Assembly: GCA_965228625.1 (NCBI GenBank) | Contig: OZ245829.1 | Coordinates: forward strand, 4,856,362 to 4,920,361 | Direction of reading: 5' to 3' | Length of the DNA: 64,000 nt | Origin: UBA2767 sp965228625 | Lineage (GTDB): Bacteria; Pseudomonadota; Alphaproteobacteria; Rhizobiales; Methyloligellaceae | Shown: positions 50,999 to 59,673 of the stretch, one piece after another | How positions within the stretch are numbered: position 1 is the first letter of the stretch | Layout of the letters: every line of letters begins with the position of its first letter | Position numbers and translations under genes: made by a program | The notes under the pieces: model-generated | What the model was told of the DNA's origin: nothing | Seen by the model: only the letters and a program-made list of their open reading frames with translations | The model's database searches: none

Positions 50999-51784
50999 TC
51001 ACGCGCTTGCCTGGCCGGTGGCCGCGGCGCGGGCCTTGTCCATCAAAGCGCGCATACGACCGATCGTCGAGTGGAGTCCACCGAAAATCGCTTCGCCGAT
51101 CAGGAAATGACCGATGTTCAGTTCGACGATCTCCGGCATCGCGGCCACCGCATGAACGGTATCGAAAGTCAGACCGTGGCCTGCATGAACCTCGAGCCCG
51201 GCTGACGCAGCCGCTTGCGCATTTCTCGCGAGCTTGTCGATCTCGGCCTGTATATGTGCCTGGTTACCGTCGATTGCGGCATGGCAATAGGGTCCGGTGT
51301 GCAACTCGACGATGTCGGCGCCCGCGACCGCCGATGCCTCGATCTGCGCCTCATCCGGGTCGACAAAGAGCGAAACGCGGATGCCCGCGTCCTTCACGCG
51401 TGAAATGAACTGCGGCAGGTGGTCCGACATCGACAGGACATCAAGCCCGCCCTCGGTCGTGACTTCCTGCCGGCGTTCGGGAACCAGGCAACACGCGTTG
51501 GGCCTGTTCTTGAGTGCGATATCGAGCATCTCGTCGGTCACGGCCATCTCGAAGTTCAACGGCAGCGTGATCTCCGACATCAGGCGTGCGATATCGTCGT
51601 CGGAAATGTGTCGGCGATCCTCGCGCAGATGCGCCGTAATGCCGTCTGCGCCCGCCTCGGTGGCCAGGTGGGCCGCCCGAACCGGGTCCGGGTGCGAGCC
51701 GCCGCGCGCATTCCGGATGGTCGCCACATGATCAATGTTCACGCCGAGGCGCAAGAAGGGCGCCGTGGGAGAATTAGGGCTCAT
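50999..51784 (-). CDS. pdxJ: Pyridoxine 5'-phosphate synthase
   Basis: This 261-residue enzyme of the DXP-dependent vitamin B6 pathway joins deoxyxylulose phosphate and 3-amino-2-oxopropyl phosphate. It has LGVNIDHVATIRNARGGSHPDPVRAA, GADGITAHLREDRRHISDDD, VELHTGPYC, and AGHGLTFDTVHAVA with ELNIGHFLIGEAIFGGL near the end. The ATG at 51784 has GGAG at a 6-bp spacing; the GTG one codon earlier is less likely. It lies 24 bp after the DUF2062 gene. Confidence 0.96.
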   Translation of the reverse strand: MSPNSPTAPFLRLGVNIDHVATIRNARGGSHPDPVRAAHLATEAGADGITAHLREDRRHISDDDIARLMSEITLPLNFEMAVTDEMLDIALKNRPNACCLVPERRQEVTTEGGLDVLSMSDHLPQFISRVKDAGIRVSLFVDPDEAQIEASAVAGADIVELHTGPYCHAAIDGNQAHIQAEIDKLARNAQAAASAGLEVHAGHGLTFDTVHAVAAMPEIVELNIGHFLIGEAIFGGLHSTIGRMRALMDKARAAATGQASA

Positions 51785-51808
51785 CACACGCTCCGATTTT
51801 CAGTTACG

Positions 51809-52369
51809 TCAGGCTTCAGCCGGCTGACGGGATCCGACCCCGCGCTGCTGACGCAGGCGGCGCTTCTCTCTATAGGCTTCCGAGGCCTTTTTGGCGACAA
51901 AATAGGCAATTGTCGCCGCGACGAGACCCATTGGGAGCCCGCCGATGGTCATCGGTTTCACCAAAGGCCAGAGCTGATCGAGCGATTTGTCGAAGATGCC
52001 GCCGCTGAGGTCGATATTTTTGATATCGCCACTCATTCCGAGCATCCAGGCACCGAGCTTGTAGGATGCGAACCAGATAAAGGGAAAGGTCAGCGGGTTT
52101 CCGATGAACGTGCCAAGTGCCGCCGCAATGATGCTGCCGCGGGCAATCCAGGCCAGCACCCCGGCGAGAATGAAGTGCATGCCGAGGAACGGCGTAAAGG
52201 CCGCGAAGACGCCTGCCGCGCAACCCGCCGCTATGGCATACGGCGTCGCGCGCAACCGGCGCATCCGGTGCGCCACATAGCGCATCGACCGGCTCCAGTT
52301 GCGGCGAGGCCACAACCAGATCCTGAGTTTTTCGCCAATACGCGGCGGATTACGACGCCCAAACAGCAT
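51809..52369 (-). CDS. DUF2062 membrane protein
   Basis: This 186-residue protein has the DUF2062 pattern: RATPYAIAAGCAAGVFAAFTPFLGMHF, a hydrophobic LAWIARGSIIAAALGTFIGNPLTFPFIW, and a last helix MGLVAATIAYFVAKKASEAY. Three to four membrane segments are expected. The function is unknown, but it is regularly found between pyrE and pdxJ in alphaproteobacteria. The ATG at 52369 (MLFGRRNPPRIG) is preferred over an upstream frame at 52414. A 118-bp AT-richer gap separates it from pyrE. Confidence 0.87.
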   Translation of the reverse strand: MLFGRRNPPRIGEKLRIWLWPRRNWSRSMRYVAHRMRRLRATPYAIAAGCAAGVFAAFTPFLGMHFILAGVLAWIARGSIIAAALGTFIGNPLTFPFIWFASYKLGAWMLGMSGDIKNIDLSGGIFDKSLDQLWPLVKPMTIGGLPMGLVAATIAYFVAKKASEAYREKRRLRQQRGVGSRQPAEA

Positions 52370-52487
52370 AAAATACCCTCTACCGCATATGCTTTTTGAA
52401 AATACCCCGCACAATGGCCGTTTTATGGAGTCAACATATAGGTATAGTAAACAGCGCCTGTTACCCCAGCGACAACAAATCGCGGCC

Positions 52488-53069
52488 TTATTTTAGCCCA
52501 CGGCTCCCGGGCTTTACAGCGGGGACGTCCCGCAAGTGCGGCGGGATCTCGTCGGGCGCGAAGATCGGCATATCGACCACTGCCAGTGCGACAAGCGGAA
52601 CACCGATGTCGGCCTGTCCGTTCGAGCGATCGATGAGACAGCACCCGGCGACCACGTCGGCGCCATGCTTGCGCGCTGCCGCAATGCACTCGCGCGAGGA
52701 CAGACCCGTGGTGACAACATCTTCGACCATCAGGCAACGCGCCTCCGCCGGCACCTCGAATCCGCGCCGCAGCACGAACTCTCCGTCGACCCGCTCGAAG
52801 AAGATTGACGGGGCGCCGAGTTGGCGGCCCATCTCGTAGCCGATCACGACGCCGCCCATGGCGGGCGAGAACACCAGATCGATGTCACCGACACGTGCCC
52901 GGACCATCTCCGCGAGCGCCGCGCACGCCCGCTCCGCCCGGTCGGCATCCATGAGGAAGCGTGCGCACTGGACATAGGCATTGCTGTGATTTCCGGAGGA
53001 GAGCACGAAGTGCCCTTCCAGAAGTGCCTCGGCCGCGCGCATTTCATCTAGCAACTCGTCTTTTGTCAT
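52488..53069 (-). CDS. pyrE: Orotate phosphoribosyltransferase
   Basis: This 193-residue enzyme transfers ribose phosphate from PRPP to orotate in pyrimidine synthesis. The PRPP-binding motif is CLMVEDVVTTGLSSRE, and FVLSSGNHSNAYVQCARFL and VFSPAMGGVVIGYEMGR mark the PyrE family. It lies downstream of rsh and upstream of the DUF2062 gene, as usual in this class. Confidence 0.95.
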   Translation of the reverse strand: MTKDELLDEMRAAEALLEGHFVLSSGNHSNAYVQCARFLMDADRAERACAALAEMVRARVGDIDLVFSPAMGGVVIGYEMGRQLGAPSIFFERVDGEFVLRRGFEVPAEARCLMVEDVVTTGLSSRECIAAARKHGADVVAGCCLIDRSNGQADIGVPLVALAVVDMPIFAPDEIPPHLRDVPAVKPGSRGLK

Positions 53070-53145
53070 GGAGCCCCGCTGATCTTGTCTGGTGTCCGCA
53101 TCGCCACGTTGCGGCCGTTGAAGAGTTTGGTTTTCGTTTTTCGTC

Positions 53146-55389
53146 CTATTCGTGCGACCGCTTCACGGCGCTGACAACCGACCGCGCTCTGAGGCCGGAA
53201 ATGATCTCGTTGAGGTGCGTCAGGTCCCAAACCTCGAGGTCGATCAGCATGGAGGTGTAGTCCTCCGTCTCGTGCTGCATCTTGATGTTGTGGATGTTGC
53301 CGCCGCTTTCACCGATGGTCTGCGCGATCTGCGCAAGTGTCCCCGGCTCATTGATGCCCGTAACCTCGATCTGTGCGGGAAACCGGTCCGTATTACTTTC
53401 GTCGATGTCCCACCGCACGTCGATCCAGCGTTCCGGCTGATCGTCGAACGCGCTCAGGGCCTCGGAATGGATCGGGTAGATCGTGATCCCCTCACCCGGC
53501 GTCATGATCCCGACGATGCGATCGCCCGGGACCGCGCCGCCATGTTCCGTGAACTTCACGGGCAAACTTCCGCGCAGCCCCTTGATGGGTATGCCGTCCG
53601 TTCCCTTGCTCCCTTTGCGGTTGCCGGTCCCTGGCATCCGGAACTTCAGGCCGATCGCCTTGCTCAGTCCGAACCATCCCTCGTCATTGCGTTTCACGAC
53701 GCGGCGTTTGGGCGGTTCGGGTCGCGGGATGTCGGGAAAAGCGGCCTGCAGCACGTCGGCCGACGGCAGTTCACCGCGTCCGACCGCCGTCAGAACGTCG
53801 TCGACGGTCTTCTGCGACAGGCGCGGCAGAATGCGTTCAATCGTCGACTTGCGATAGCTCTTGCCGACCCGGTCGAAGGCGCGCGTCAGGATCTCGCGCC
53901 CAAGCTTTCCGTACTGGATGCGCAGAGCTTCCTTGTTAGCGCGGCGAATAGCGGAACGTGCCTTGCCGGTGACGACGATCCGCTCCCACGCTGCCGGCGG
54001 CACCTGAGACTTGGACGTTAGGATCTCGACCTCATCGCCGTTCTTCAACTCGGTCATCAGCGGCATGGTGCGCCCGTTGATCTTGCAGCCGACACAGGAA
54101 TTTCCGATGTCGGTGTGCACGGCGTAGGCGAAATCGATCGGCGTCGCCCCCTGCGCCAGCGCAATGAGCAGGCCCTTCGGCGTGAAGCAGAACACCTGAT
54201 CGTGGAACAGCTCCAGCTTGGTGTGCTCGAGGAATTCTTCAGGATTGTCACCTTCAAGCAACATATCAACAAGACGGCGCAACCATCTATATGCGTTGCT
54301 TTCCTCAGTGAGCGTTAGTGACTTTCTCCGACCGCTCTCGCTGCCATTTCCGTTGGCGGAGTCCTTGTAGAGCGCGTGCGCGGCGATGCCGTATTCGGCA
54401 ACCCGGTGCATCTGTTCGGTGCGGATTTGCAGTTCGACACGCTGATGACGCGGGCCAACGACCGTTGTGTGGATGGACTGGTAATCGTTCTGCTTGGGTG
54501 TGGAGATATGGTCTTTGAAACGCCCCGGGACCATGCGCCAGCGCGTATGAACGGCTCCGAGCACGGCATAGCAGTCGCGGGGTTTCTTGACGATCACCCG
54601 GAACCCGTAAATGTCCGAAAGCTGCTCCAGCGAGATCTGCTTTCGTTCCATCTTGCGCCAGACGGAATAGGGTTTCTTTTCCCGGCTGATGACCTCCGCC
54701 TTGATCTTGCTTTTCGCCAGTTCCTCCTTCAGCGCCGTCTGGATTTCCTCGATCAGCCCCTTGTTGGACTTGCGCAGAGCGCCGAGCCGCTTGACCAGAA
54801 TGTCGTAGGCGTCCGGGTTGAGGGTCTTGAAGGACAGATCCTCCATCTCCTCCCGAAGCCATTGCATTCCCATGCGCCCTGCGAGCGGCGCATAGATGTC
54901 CATGGTTTCCTCGGCGATCCGCTTGCGCTTCTCGGGACGCACATGTTGCAGAGTGCGCATGTTGTGCAGGCGGTCAGCCAGCTTGACGAGCAAAACCCGG
55001 ACATCGCTGGTGATGGCAATCAGCAGTTTGCGGAAATTCTCCGCCTGCTCCGCCTTGCGGGTGACGAGATCGAGCTTGGCGATTTTCGTGAGCCCATCGA
55101 CGAGCGAGCCGATCTCTTCGCCAAAGAGTTCGTCGATGTCGTCGCGCGTTGCCGAGGTGTCCTCGATCGTATCGTGCAGGAGCGCGCTGGCGATCGTCGC
55201 GTCGTCGAGCTTGAGGTCGGCCAGTATGGCGGCGACCTCGAGGGGATGAGAGATGTAGGGGTCGCCCGACGCCCGTTTCTGCTGTCCATGCATCTGCATG
55301 GCGTACACGTAGGCGCGGTTCAGCAGCGCCTCGTCGGCATGCGGGTCATAGGCTTTGACCCGCTCCACGAGTTCGTATTGCCGCATCAT
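53146..55389 (-). CDS. rsh: Bifunctional (p)ppGpp synthetase/hydrolase (Rsh)
   Basis: This 747-residue enzyme makes and degrades the stringent-response alarmone. The hydrolase HD motif is intact in SALLHDTIEDTSATRDDI near residue 75, and the synthetase domain includes DIYGFRVIVKKPRDCYAVLG and IQIRTEQMHRVAEYGIAAHALYK-type residues. A TGS domain (FCFTPKGLLIALAQGATPIDFAYAVHT) and a C-terminal ACT domain (LAQIAQTIGESGGNIHNIKM) follow. Both active sites look complete, so it is a bifunctional Rel/Spo protein. The start is ATG at 55389 or 55386; no ribosome-binding site is obvious. rpoZ lies 147 bp upstream. Confidence 0.96.
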   Translation of the reverse strand: MMRQYELVERVKAYDPHADEALLNRAYVYAMQMHGQQKRASGDPYISHPLEVAAILADLKLDDATIASALLHDTIEDTSATRDDIDELFGEEIGSLVDGLTKIAKLDLVTRKAEQAENFRKLLIAITSDVRVLLVKLADRLHNMRTLQHVRPEKRKRIAEETMDIYAPLAGRMGMQWLREEMEDLSFKTLNPDAYDILVKRLGALRKSNKGLIEEIQTALKEELAKSKIKAEVISREKKPYSVWRKMERKQISLEQLSDIYGFRVIVKKPRDCYAVLGAVHTRWRMVPGRFKDHISTPKQNDYQSIHTTVVGPRHQRVELQIRTEQMHRVAEYGIAAHALYKDSANGNGSESGRRKSLTLTEESNAYRWLRRLVDMLLEGDNPEEFLEHTKLELFHDQVFCFTPKGLLIALAQGATPIDFAYAVHTDIGNSCVGCKINGRTMPLMTELKNGDEVEILTSKSQVPPAAWERIVVTGKARSAIRRANKEALRIQYGKLGREILTRAFDRVGKSYRKSTIERILPRLSQKTVDDVLTAVGRGELPSADVLQAAFPDIPRPEPPKRRVVKRNDEGWFGLSKAIGLKFRMPGTGNRKGSKGTDGIPIKGLRGSLPVKFTEHGGAVPGDRIVGIMTPGEGITIYPIHSEALSAFDDQPERWIDVRWDIDESNTDRFPAQIEVTGINEPGTLAQIAQTIGESGGNIHNIKMQHETEDYTSMLIDLEVWDLTHLNEIISGLRARSVVSAVKRSHE

Positions 55390-55536
55390 TGCGCGAACCC
55401 ACAACGTGAGCATGACGACCCCACCGCAGCTACGCCAACAGCGTACCGCAAGACGGCGATGGTCGAAAATTTCAGCCGAAATGAAAGGGACTCGAAAGCG
55501 GGCCCAGGGCTTGCGCCTCTTACTGGTGCGCTGGCG

Positions 55537-55947
55537 CTATCTGCTCCGCTGGCCCGCATTCGATGAATCACCCGACGCCAAACTCTCAAGGCCCCGAAGC
55601 AGCTCTTCCTCCGTCATCCGGTCGATTGTCGTATCCGTCGACGGGTCATCGTGGGCGAGCACCGGTGCAACGCTGTCGGGCGCCATCAGCGGCACTTCTT
55701 CCGGTTCCGGCTCATCCACCTCAACATACTTCTGAAGCGAGTGAATGAGGTCCTCGTTGACGTCCTCCGGCGAGACGGTCTCTTCGGCGATCTCGCGCAG
55801 GGCGACGACGGGGTTCTTGTCGTTGTCGCGCTCCACCGTGATCGGTGAACCCGCGGAAATCGTGCGCGCGCGGTGGCTCGCAAGGAGCACGAGCTGGAAA
55901 CGGTTCGAAACTTTGTCGACGCAATCTTCGACAGTGACGCGTGCCAT
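55537..55947 (-). CDS. rpoZ: RNA polymerase omega subunit
   Basis: This 136-residue subunit helps assemble RNA polymerase and, in proteobacteria, forms part of a ppGpp site. It starts MARVTVEDCVDKVSNRFQLVLLASHRARTIS, the family signature, then VVALREIAEETVSPEDV. The C-terminal 65 residues are an acidic extension seen in many alphaproteobacterial RpoZ. It precedes rsh on the same strand, coupling the effector and its target genetically. Confidence 0.95.
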   Translation of the reverse strand: MARVTVEDCVDKVSNRFQLVLLASHRARTISAGSPITVERDNDKNPVVALREIAEETVSPEDVNEDLIHSLQKYVEVDEPEPEEVPLMAPDSVAPVLAHDDPSTDTTIDRMTEEELLRGLESLASGDSSNAGQRSR

Positions 55948-56043
55948 TGGTCGATTCCTCGAAATGTATGAGAGTTACGCCTTCTTTTATGCGCTCTTTT
56001 TCATCAACGCAAGCCATTGTCCCGTGCCACGTTTAACATCCTC

Positions 56044-56577
56044 TTACATGCGCTTCAGCACCCGGCCGGAGCGCATATCACGCAACCGGGTCCACAACTG
56101 GCGAGCGGTGATCTTCAGGACAGGATGACGCCACGCGGGCGCAATCTCGTCGAGCGGCGCGAGAACGAAGGGCCGTTCGTGCATCAACGGGTGCGGAAGG
56201 AATAGCCGGTTTCTCAGCGCCGCGGTGTTCAGGCGATCGTGGGCACGCCGGCCGACGATACGGCCGCGATAGTCCAGGATGTCGAGATCGAGCGGTCTCG
56301 GCCCCCACCTCCGGGACGAGCGCGGTCCTGCCGCGCGCTCGATCATCTTGAGCCGGCGCAGCAGGGCATCCGGCCCGCAATGGCATTCGACTGCAATCAC
56401 CGCATTAACGAAGACACCCGGACGGCCTGGCCCTACGCCTGCGGTGAGGTACAATCCGGATTGGCGCAGGATGCGCGTTCCAGCGGTACCGCCGAACACA
56501 TCAACGGCCCTCTTCACTGTTGTTTGAGGGTCGCCCCATGCACCGGCACGGTTCGACCCCAATCCGATCAGGATCAC
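56044..56577 (-). CDS. folK: 2-amino-4-hydroxy-6-hydroxymethyldihydropteridine pyrophosphokinase
   Basis: This 177-residue enzyme transfers pyrophosphate to the pterin alcohol in folate synthesis. It has GLGSNRAGAWGDPQTTVKRAVDVF, LYLTAGVGPGRPGVFVNAVIAVE, the active-site RRWGPRPLDLDILDYRGR, and LFLPHPLMHERPFVLAPLDEIAP. The start is a GTG at 56577. It is divergent from the NYN-domain gene and lies 96 bp upstream of rpoZ. Confidence 0.95.
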   Translation of the reverse strand: MILIGLGSNRAGAWGDPQTTVKRAVDVFGGTAGTRILRQSGLYLTAGVGPGRPGVFVNAVIAVECHCGPDALLRRLKMIERAAGPRSSRRWGPRPLDLDILDYRGRIVGRRAHDRLNTAALRNRLFLPHPLMHERPFVLAPLDEIAPAWRHPVLKITARQLWTRLRDMRSGRVLKRM

Positions 56578-56720
56578 GGTTCCGGTTCTCCGCTGAAACG
56601 CAAGATGCCTTAATTCGCGCGCATTGTTATACCATTGGATTCTACTGGAGCCGGTCCCGCCAATTGCCCGGATATCCGTAAATTTTTGCCGAACGCCGGT
56701 TCGGTACGAGGTGTTTTGGA

Positions 56721-57323
56721 ATGAATATTTATCCCAATGAACGTATTGCGCTCTTCATCGACGGGGCCAATCTCTACGCTACCGCGCGGTCGCTCGGGTT
56801 CGACATTGATTACAAGAAGCTGCTTGAGATTTTTCGCGCCAAGGGCCGGCTGATTCGCGCGCTCTACTACACGGCGCTTGCGGAGGATCAGGAATACTCG
56901 TCCATTCGCCCGCTGGTCGATTGGCTCGACTACAACGGCTACACAATGGTCACGAAGCCGACCAAGGAATTCACCGATTCCTCGGGCCGCCGCAAGATCA
57001 AGGGCAACATGGATATCGAGCTGACGGTTGGCGCCATGGAGCTGGCCGATCACCTTGATCACCTCATCATCTTTTCCGGAGACGGCGATTTCCGCAGTCT
57101 GGTCGAGGCGCTGCAGGAGCGCGGCAAGCGCGTCAGCATCGTTTCCACCCTGGTGTCGCAACCGCCGATGATTGCCGACGAGCTGCGGCGTCAGGCCGAC
57201 CATTTCATCGATCTGGCGGATCTCGAGAACGAAATCGGCCGCGATTCCGGAGATACCGACGGCGGGGCACCTGAATTCGACGACGAGGCGTTCGACAACG
57301 AACTCGACGACCACGCTGCCTGA
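56721..57323 (+). CDS. NYN-domain (LabA/DUF88) putative RNase
   Basis: This 200-residue protein is a NYN/PIN-like domain of the LabA group. The acidic catalytic positions are visible in RIALFIDGANLYATARSLG (about residue 12) and HLIIFSGDGDFRSLVEALQERG (about residue 115), with NMDIELTVGAMELADHLD between. Members are thought to cut RNA. The acidic C-terminal tail (GGAPEFDDEAFDNELDDHA) is variable. The uracil-DNA glycosylase gene follows after 2 bp, so the two are probably co-transcribed; what links them is unknown. Confidence 0.9.
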   Translation: MNIYPNERIALFIDGANLYATARSLGFDIDYKKLLEIFRAKGRLIRALYYTALAEDQEYSSIRPLVDWLDYNGYTMVTKPTKEFTDSSGRRKIKGNMDIELTVGAMELADHLDHLIIFSGDGDFRSLVEALQERGKRVSIVSTLVSQPPMIADELRRQADHFIDLADLENEIGRDSGDTDGGAPEFDDEAFDNELDDHAA

Positions 57324-57325
57324 GC

Positions 57326-57982
57326 GTGAACACCCCGGTTTCCGAGAACGATCAAGCCGAGCCGCCGCACGATTGCCGGCAGTGTACGCGGCTGACTGCT
57401 TTTCGCGCGCAGAACGCCGTGGCGCATGCAGACTGGTTCAACGCACCGGTGCCCTCCTTCGGGCCAGACGACGCGCGTCTGCTCATCGTCGGCCTGGCGC
57501 CGGGTCTGCAGGGTGCCAACAAGACGGGCCGCCCCTTCACCGGCGACTACGCGGGTGATCTGCTGTACGCCACCCTCGAACAGCACGGCTTCTCATCCGG
57601 AACCTATGCTAAGCACGCGGGCGACGGGCTGACGTTGCGGGACTGCATGATCACCAATGCCGTGCGCTGCGTCCCGCCCCAGAACAAGCCGACGACGGAG
57701 GAGATGCGGAATTGCAGCGTTTTTCTGGCGGCTCGCATCGCGCAGTTGCCCCGGCTTTCGGTCATTCTCGCGCTTGGCCGCATCGCCCATGAAAGCACGC
57801 TCGCGGCGCTTGGCTACCGGAAGTCCGCCTTTCGCTTCGCGCATTGCGCAACCCACGAACTCGAGCAGGGGTATGTGCTTGTGAACAGCTATCATTGCTC
57901 CCGCTACAACACCAACACCGGGCGCCTGACGCCGGAGATGTTCGAGCAGGTGTTCGACACCATTCGCAGGCATCTCGCCTGA
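57326..57982 (+). CDS. Uracil-DNA glycosylase, family 5 (UdgB-like)
   Basis: This 218-residue DNA repair enzyme removes uracil and other deaminated bases. Motif 1 is GLAPGLQGANKTGRPFTGDYAG, which fits family 5 (UdgB) rather than family 4. Four cysteines in the family positions (CRQC near residue 14, NAVRC and RNC) suggest an iron-sulfur cluster. The C-terminal motif reads YHCSRYNTNTGRLTPEMF, where the histidine is followed by Cys instead of Pro. It starts with GTG just 2 bp after the NYN-domain gene. It may cover deamination damage expected at high GC. Confidence 0.86.
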   Translation: MNTPVSENDQAEPPHDCRQCTRLTAFRAQNAVAHADWFNAPVPSFGPDDARLLIVGLAPGLQGANKTGRPFTGDYAGDLLYATLEQHGFSSGTYAKHAGDGLTLRDCMITNAVRCVPPQNKPTTEEMRNCSVFLAARIAQLPRLSVILALGRIAHESTLAALGYRKSAFRFAHCATHELEQGYVLVNSYHCSRYNTNTGRLTPEMFEQVFDTIRRHLA

Positions 57983-58071
57983 TCCGCCGTCAGCTTGTCA
58001 CAGATCAAGACAGGTACCCCCCTTCCGCGCTAGCATCGGTCCGTGTCAGGTGATCATGGGAGCCATGAGCG

Positions 58072-58470
58072 ATGCTTGAAATTGCCCCGGAAAAGGTCGC
58101 GCACATCATCGTCAGGGCGCGCGAATATGACGGCAAGGTCGCCGCGTGGGACGATGAAGGCAGCAAAGGCGGCGAAGACTCCGATTCGATCCTTGAAGAT
58201 CGGGCCTCTGATGCAACGCGCAGCGAGCTGGCGGAATTCATTGCCAATCTGAATGAAGACGAACAGGTCCATCTCGTGGCGTTGATGTGGGTCGGACGCG
58301 GGTCCTTCCTGCCCGAGGAGTTCCAGGAAGCCCTCTCGACGGCGCGGACCGAGCGCGTGAACAAAACCGAGGACTATGTGCTCGGCGAGCCGATGCTCGC
58401 CGACTATCTCGAAGACGGTCTCGACAAGCTCGGATACGATATCGAGGACGCCGAAAAGGGTATCCTGTAA
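58072..58470 (+). CDS. DUF3775 domain-containing protein
   Basis: This 132-residue acidic protein fits the DUF3775 family of alphaproteobacteria: MLEIAPEKVAHIIVRAREYDGKVAAWD at the start, ELAEFIANLNEDEQVHLVALMWVGRG in the middle, and a C-terminal VLGEPMLADYLEDGLDKLGYDIED. The function is unknown. It is soluble with no signal peptide. It stands alone, 89 bp after the uracil-DNA glycosylase gene, and converges with the peroxiredoxin gene with 18 bp between the stops. Confidence 0.82.
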   Translation: MLEIAPEKVAHIIVRAREYDGKVAAWDDEGSKGGEDSDSILEDRASDATRSELAEFIANLNEDEQVHLVALMWVGRGSFLPEEFQEALSTARTERVNKTEDYVLGEPMLADYLEDGLDKLGYDIEDAEKGIL

Positions 58471-58488
58471 CGGGTACGCGTTTGCCGG

Positions 58489-59055
58489 TCAGGCCGGATT
58501 GTCGGTCAGCCAGGCAAGGACAGCCTCGGCATGCTTGTCCGGCGGGAAGACCGGATAGAACGCATGCTCGATCGCGCCGTCACGCACGACGAGCGTGAAG
58601 CGTTTCATCAGCGTCACATCGGCGACGACCATTGTCGGAAGGCTGAGCGCGCGCGTCAGCTCGAGCCGGTCATCGCTCAACAATTGGAATGGCAGGTGCA
58701 GGCGCTCGGCGGCCTCTCTCTGGAACGCGGTATCCTGTGTGCTCAGTCCGAATACCCGCGCTCCGGCGTCACCGAGTTCCTTGTGGTGATCGCGAAACGC
58801 GCAGGACTGCGGCGTGCATCCGCGCGCGCCGGGGATCATCTCCCAGTTTTCGTCAAGCGCTTTTTCACCGGGCACGCCGGTGCGCGGATAGGCATAGACA
58901 ACGGTTCGCCCGGTAAACCCGGACAACATGACGGCGCCGCCGGCCGTTGACGGCAGCGCGATATCCGGCATCTGCATTCCGGCCAGGTGCGCCGCGGCGC
59001 CGTCGTCCTCCGGCACCGGCAAATCGGTTGGCAGTTCAAGCAGGTTCTTGGTCAT
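58489..59055 (-). CDS. Peroxiredoxin (AhpC/TSA, PrxQ-like)
   Basis: This 188-residue thiol peroxidase has YAYPRTGVPGEKALDENW followed by PGARGCTPQSCAFRDHH, which places the peroxidatic cysteine in GCTPQSC and a second cysteine five residues on. This spacing is the BCP/PrxQ type. The C-terminal half has PFQLLSDDRLELTRALSLP and FYPVFPPDKHAEAVLAWL. It reduces peroxides using thioredoxin-like donors in the cytosol. It has its own transcription unit, 127 bp from smpB. Confidence 0.87.
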   Translation of the reverse strand: MTKNLLELPTDLPVPEDDGAAAHLAGMQMPDIALPSTAGGAVMLSGFTGRTVVYAYPRTGVPGEKALDENWEMIPGARGCTPQSCAFRDHHKELGDAGARVFGLSTQDTAFQREAAERLHLPFQLLSDDRLELTRALSLPTMVVADVTLMKRFTLVVRDGAIEHAFYPVFPPDKHAEAVLAWLTDNPA

Positions 59056-59182
59056 GGCGTCTCATCCCTGGCGCGATTGACCCGGTGACTTACGTTCTCG
59101 ACAGGGTCGATGCCGGTTTTCCGGCATGCGTCATCCGCAAACAAGGGCCAAATGGCGAATTGTACGGGAGCCAATCCGCCGT

Positions 59183-59653
59183 TTAGCCCTTCTCGCGCAT
59201 CAGCCTTGCTTTCTGCCGGTCCCAGTCGCGTTTGCGTTCGACCTGCCGCTTGTCGTGGAGCTTCCGGCCTTTCGCAAGCGCGAGTTCGAGCTTGGCAATG
59301 CCGCGATCGTTGAAATAGAGCTTCAGGGGTACGACGGTCATGCCCTCCCGCTGAATGCCGACAATCAGTTTGTGGATCTCCCGACGGTGCAACAGCAGCT
59401 TGCGCGGACGGCGCGGCGAGTGATTGAAGCGGTTGGCCTGAAGATATTCGGGGATATAGGCATTGTAGAGGAACAGCTCCCCGCCCTCCTCCGACGCATA
59501 GGCGTCGGAGATATTCGCCTTGCCGGTGCGCAGCGACTTCACCTCGGTGCCCGACAGAACCAGACCCGCTTCGTAGGTTTCCTCTATTTCGTAGTTGCGT
59601 CGCGCTTTCCGGTTGTCGGCGACCACCTTGCGGTTACCGCCCTTGTTCGCCAT
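59183..59653 (-). CDS. smpB: SsrA-binding protein SmpB
   Basis: This 156-residue protein delivers tmRNA to stalled ribosomes. It has VADNRKARRNYEIEETYEAGLVLSGTEVKSLR, AYIPEYLQANRFNHSPRRPRKLLLHRREI and the basic tail KRDWDRQKARLMREKG, all standard. It lies 20 bp downstream of dapA on the same strand. No tmRNA gene was found nearby. Confidence 0.97.
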   Translation of the reverse strand: MANKGGNRKVVADNRKARRNYEIEETYEAGLVLSGTEVKSLRTGKANISDAYASEEGGELFLYNAYIPEYLQANRFNHSPRRPRKLLLHRREIHKLIVGIQREGMTVVPLKLYFNDRGIAKLELALAKGRKLHDKRQVERKRDWDRQKARLMREKG

Positions 59654-59673
59654 GGCTGGCCTCCGAAGAGCTT

